Source of the DNA: Pseudomonas bharatica CSV86
GTDB taxonomy: Bacteria; Pseudomonadota; Gammaproteobacteria; Pseudomonadales; Pseudomonadaceae
DNA: 64,000 bases
Direction: 5' to 3'
Assembly: GCF_000319305.2 (NCBI RefSeq)
Contig: NZ_AMWJ02000007.1
Location: 257,632 to 321,631 of the forward strand
The notes under the pieces were generated by a model. That model did not search any database. It had not been told where the DNA came from and saw only the letters and a program-made list of their open reading frames with translations. The translations under genes were made by a program, and so were the position numbers. Each line of letters starts with the position of its first letter. Position 1 is the first letter of the stretch. Of this stretch, positions 61,196 to 64,000 are shown in pieces.

Positions 61196-61696
61196 TCAGA
61201 GGATCTCCTCAACGCTCTTGCCGCGCTTGGCAGCAATGGACTCAGGAGATTGCATAGCCTTCAGACCCTTGAAGGTGGCGTAAACCACGTTTACAGGGTT
61301 GGTCGAGCCGTAGCACTTGGCCAGGACGTTCTGAACGCCAGCAACTTCCAGGACGGCACGCATTGCGCCACCGGCGATGATGCCGGTACCTTCCGAAGCA
61401 GGCTGCATGTAGACCTTCGACGCACCATGGGCGGACTTGGTGGCGTACTGCAGGGTAGTGCCATCCAGGTCGACCTGAATCATGTTGCGGCGAGCGGCTT
61501 CCATGGCTTTCTGGATCGCAGCTGGAACTTCGCGCGACTTGCCACGGCCGAAGCCAACACGGCCCTTGCCATCACCTACCACGGTCAGCGCGGTGAAGGT
61601 GAAGATACGGCCACCTTTTACGGTCTTGGCAACGCGGTTAACCTGAACCAGCTTCTCGATGTAGCCTTCGTCGCGCTTTTGATCGTTATTTGCCAT
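61196..61696 (-). CDS. rpsE: 30S ribosomal protein S5
   Basis: 166 residues; KLVQVNRVAKTVKGGRIFTF and GFGRGKSREVPAAIQKAMEA are family motifs. Mutations here give spectinomycin resistance in other bacteria. Intact. Confidence 0.98.
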   Translation of the reverse strand: MANNDQKRDEGYIEKLVQVNRVAKTVKGGRIFTFTALTVVGDGKGRVGFGRGKSREVPAAIQKAMEAARRNMIQVDLDGTTLQYATKSAHGASKVYMQPASEGTGIIAGGAMRAVLEVAGVQNVLAKCYGSTNPVNVVYATFKGLKAMQSPESIAAKRGKSVEEIL

Positions 61697-61699
61697 AAC

Positions 61700-62049
61700 T
61701 TAGAACTCCAGCCCGCCTTCACGAGCAGCATCAGCCAGCGCTTTAACGCGGCCATGGTACTTGAAGCCGGAACGGTCAAAGGCAACTTGAGATACACCGG
61801 CGGCTTTCGCACGCTCAGCTACCAGCTTGCCAACCTTAGTGGCCGCGTCGATGTTGCCGGTGGCGCCATCACGCAGTTCTTTGTCCAAAGTCGAGGCACT
61901 GGCCAGGACTTTGCTGCCGTCGGCCGAAATGACCTGGGCGTAGATGTGCTGCGAGGAGCGGAACACGCACAGACGCACGACTTCGAGTTCGTGCATTTTC
62001 AGGCGTGCTTTGCGAGCGCGACGCAGACGAGTAACTTTTTTGTCGTCAT
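61700..62049 (-). CDS. rplR: 50S ribosomal protein L18 (frameshifted)
   Basis: 116 residues after repair. Starts at 62049 as MTDKKVTRLRRARKARLKMH; the coding strand ATGACCGAC has lost one C near 62045, so the second codon onward is shifted as written. Remaining 98 residues are intact. Confidence 0.95.
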
Positions 62050-62059
62050 TTGCTATGCC

Positions 62060-62592
62060 CTACTTCTTCTTGGCTTCTTTACGACGGACTACTTCGTCCG
62101 CGTAACGCACACCCTTGCCTTTGTAAGGCTCTGGCGGACGGAAGTCGCGGATTTCAGCGGCCACCTGACCTACCAGCTGCTTGTCGATACCCTTGATCAG
62201 GATGTCGTCTGGCTAGGAGTTTCAGCGGTGATACCGGCTGGCAGTTCGTAATCCACTGGATGCGAGAAGCCGAGCGCCAGGTTCAGCACGTTGCCTTTGG
62301 CTTGTGCCTTGTAACCAACACCGACCAGCTGGAGCTTGCGCTCGAAGCCTTGGCTTACGCCTTGGACCATGTTGTTTACCAGGGCGCGGGTGGTACCGGC
62401 CATAGCGCGGGTTTGTTGATCGCCGTTGCGAGCAGCGAAACGCAGCTCACCAGCTTCCTCGATCACTTCTACGGACGAGTGAACATTCAGTTCGAGAGTG
62501 CCCTTGGCACCCTTCACCGAAAGCTGCTGGCCAGCGAATTTGACTTCGACACCGGCTGGCAGCTTAACGGGGTTCTTAGCGACGCGAGACAT
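62060..62592 (-). CDS. rplF: 50S ribosomal protein L6 (frameshifted)
   Basis: 177 residues after repair. The first 131 codons are intact (MSRVAKNPVKLPAGVEVKFA), then one C is missing near 62206 in CAGACCGAC. The restored tail DILIKGIDKQLVGQVAAEIR continues to RRKEAKKK and the TAG at 62060. Confidence 0.95.
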
Positions 62593-62603
62593 GCTTATCC
62601 CCC

Positions 62604-62996
62604 TTAGAACACTGTGCAGAGAACTTCGCCGCCAACACCGGCAGCGCGCGCAGCCGATCGGTCATCACACCTTTGTTGGTGGAGACGATAGACACGCCCA
62701 GGCCGCCACGTACTTTCGGCAGCTCATCGACGGACTTGTACTGGCGCAGGCCAGGACGGCTTACGCGCTTGACTTCTTCGATGACCGGACGGCCTTCGAA
62801 GTATTTCAGCTCAATGGAGAGCGATGGCTTGGCATCGGCGCGTTACCTGGTAACCAGCGATGTAACCTTCGTCCTTCAGAACTTTGGCGACCGCAACCTT
62901 CAGAGTCGAAGAAGGCATGCTTACGACGGACTTTTCAGCCATCTGGGCATTACGGATGCGAGTTAGCATGTCCGCTAACGGGTCCTGCATACTCAT
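62604..62996 (-). CDS. rpsH: 30S ribosomal protein S8 (two frame changes)
   Basis: 130 residues expected; the 393 bases fit this exactly because one extra base near 62838-62843 (after GYQVT) and one missing base near 62654 (coding strand GATCGGGCT reads GATCGGCT) cancel in length. [20 protein letters not shown] start, [20 protein letters not shown] and the [20 protein letters not shown] region are recognised in three different frames. Probable sequence errors. Confidence 0.92.
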
Positions 62997-63203
62997 GGGC
63001 TAGACGCTCCTGATACACAAAAAAATTAGCCTTTCGGCTACTCACTGTCACCTTGAGGCGCGCGAGAAAACCCGGGCTCAGGTGAGCCGGTCATTCTAGA
63101 CACATCCCTGAAACGAAACAAGCCCCAAAAGGGGCTTGTTTCGATGCAAGATCACCGGTGTCGGAAGATCGCTCCCCCGCCACCAGGACGCTGCCGGTAC
63201 GTC

Positions 63204-63505
63204 TTACCAGCTGGCCTGACCAGACCTGGAACGTCACCGCGCATTGCTGCTTGACGCAGCATGTTACGGCGAGGCCGAACTTGCGGTAAACGCCATGTGG
63301 ACGACCGGTGAGGCGGCAACGGTTACGCAGGCGCGCAGCGCTGGCGTCACGTGGTTGCTTCTGCAGAGCTACGACAGCAGCGAAACGCTCCTCTGGACTT
63401 GCGTTCAGATTCACGATGGTTGCTTTCAGCTCAGCACGCTTCTTGGCGTATAGCGACCGTCAACTGACGCTTCAGCTCACGGTTTTTCATGCTCTTCTTG
63501 GCCAT
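63204..63505 (-). CDS. rpsN: 30S ribosomal protein S14 (three frame changes)
   Basis: 101 residues after adding four bases. It starts at 63505 as MAKKSMKNRELKRQLTVA. Missing are two A near 63450, one C near 63268, and one A near 63217. Restored segments are KYAKKRAELKATIVNLNASP, FGLARNMLRQAAMRGDVPGL and the terminal VKASW. Four lost bases in 300 are far above the rest of the window. Confidence 0.92.
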
Positions 63506-63519
63506 TTTTCCTACTCCAA

Positions 63520-64000
63520 TCAGTTGCGGAACGGGAATTTGAAAGCGCGCAGCAGAGCGCGACCTTCATCATCCGTACGAGCAGTGTGGTCAGGGTATGT
63601 CCAGACCGCGGAGAGCATCAATCTTGTCGTAGTCGATTTCCGGGAAGATGATCTGCTTCTTTCACGCCATGCTGTAGTTGCCACGACCATCGAAGACTTG
63701 GCATTCAGGCCGCGGAAGTCGCGAACCCGAGGCAGGAGATCGCCAGCAGGCGGTCCAGGAACTCGTACATACGATCGCGGCGCAGGGTGACTTTGACGCC
63801 GATCGGCCAGCCTTCGCGGACTTTGAAGCCAGCGATGGATTTCCGGGCGAAGGTCACGACAGCTTTCTGGCGGTGATCTTTTCCAGGTCGGCAACAGCGT
63901 GCTCGATGACTTCTTTGTCGCCGATCGCTTCGCCCAGACCCATGTCAGGGTGATCTTGGTAACGCGCGAAACTTCCATCACGTTCGCCAGCTTAAGTTCT
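63520..64000 (-). CDS. rplE: 50S ribosomal protein L5 (partial, many frame changes)
   Basis: C-terminal ~160 residues of L5; the start lies beyond the window edge. Recognisable segments in changing frames are VMEVSRVTKITLNMGLGEAI, KSIAGFKVREGWPIGVKVTL, RMYEFLDRLLAISLPRVRDF and RTDDEGRALLRAFKFPFRN. I count seven single-base losses (near 63945, 63870, 63735, 63695, 63667, 63596 and 63586) and one gain near 63660. Hence the DNA at this end is not reliable. Confidence 0.9.
   Translation of the reverse strand, partial: ELKLANVMEVSRVTKITLTWVWAKRSATKKSSSTLLPTWKRSPPESCRDLRPEIHRWLQSPRRLADRRQSHPAPRSYVRVPGPPAGDLLPRVRDFRGLNAKSSMVVATTAWRERSRSSSRKSTTTRLMLSAVWTYPDHTARTDDEGRALLRAFKFPFRN

Noticed and set aside
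59178..61283. 701-codon open frame antisense to secY, rplO, rpmD and rpsE
   Set aside because: A shadow of highly conserved ribosomal genes; no family resemblance or ribosome site.
62604..64000. Decayed ribosomal protein genes or duplicated spc operon copy
   Set aside because: The genes are in their normal operon, essential, and conserved at protein level in every frame segment; errors at a contig end explain it better.

Overview
The window is about 64 kb of GC-rich chromosomal DNA from a Pseudomonas, most likely a fluorescens/putida-type species rather than P. aeruginosa. The evidence is the protein sequences, gene orders I remember from P. aeruginosa PAO1 (ubiX-mpl-eatR; dxs-ispA-xseB; the nrdR-rib-nusB-thiL-pgpA block; thioredoxin-zinc ABC operon-oprG; ssb-MFS-uvrA-ferritin-rplQ), and many Pseudomonas REP sequences between genes. 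I see no phage, insertion sequence, CRISPR array, tRNA or rRNA.

Layout. 0.1-2.4 kb (minus): mpl, ubiX and a small lipoprotein gene. 2.4-10.6 kb: ethanolamine catabolism, with the sigma-54 activator EatR facing an aldehyde dehydrogenase and eat-eutB-eutC; two -24/-12 promoters and a perfect palindrome are visible. 10.1-16.4 kb: acetyltransferase, DedA, MtfA-like peptidase, ppa, an S24 repressor-like regulator, two hypothetical genes, and mntP behind a yybP-ykoY manganese riboswitch. 16.7-24.8 kb: the most interesting accessory locus, a PipR-type LuxR solo between two divergent proline-iminopeptidase-like hydrolases (each with a lux-box-like palindrome at similar spacing), followed by a complete Dpp/Opp-type ABC importer. 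This matches the PipR plant-signal system described in poplar-associated Pseudomonas, whose reported ligand is an ethanolamine derivative. 24.9-36.1 kb: xseB-ispA-dxs, ribA, pgpA, thiL, nusB, ribH, ribBA, ribE, ribD, nrdR. 36.2-42.7 kb: lipoprotein, methyltransferase, CnoX-like thioredoxin, a His-rich zinc-responsive ABC operon with a Zur-like operator, and oprG with an ANR-type box. 42.8-50.3 kb: two sugar-nucleotide/epimerase-type genes, an AsnO-like oxygenase, TSUP transporter, HTH regulator, sodium/alanine symporter and asparaginase. 50.4-64 kb: ssb, YajR-like MFS, uvrA, a ferritin lacking the bacterioferritin heme ligand, then the alpha and spc ribosomal operons (rplQ back to rplE).

How the genes work together: EatR/RpoN should switch on ethanolamine uptake (Eat), cleavage (EutBC) and acetaldehyde oxidation (ExaC-type). 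PipR should sense a plant-derived compound, probably imported by the adjacent ABC transporter. The rib cluster and ribA supply most steps of riboflavin synthesis; dxs/ispA supply isoprenoids.

Caution on sequence quality: at least 13 genes are broken by single-base changes, nearly all one-base losses and mostly in short homopolymers, and indels become very dense in the last 1.4 kb (rpsH, rpsN, rplE). Because many of these genes are essential and single-copy, I read them as assembly or base-calling errors, not pseudogenes. Affected genes are given here with their reconstructed full extents.
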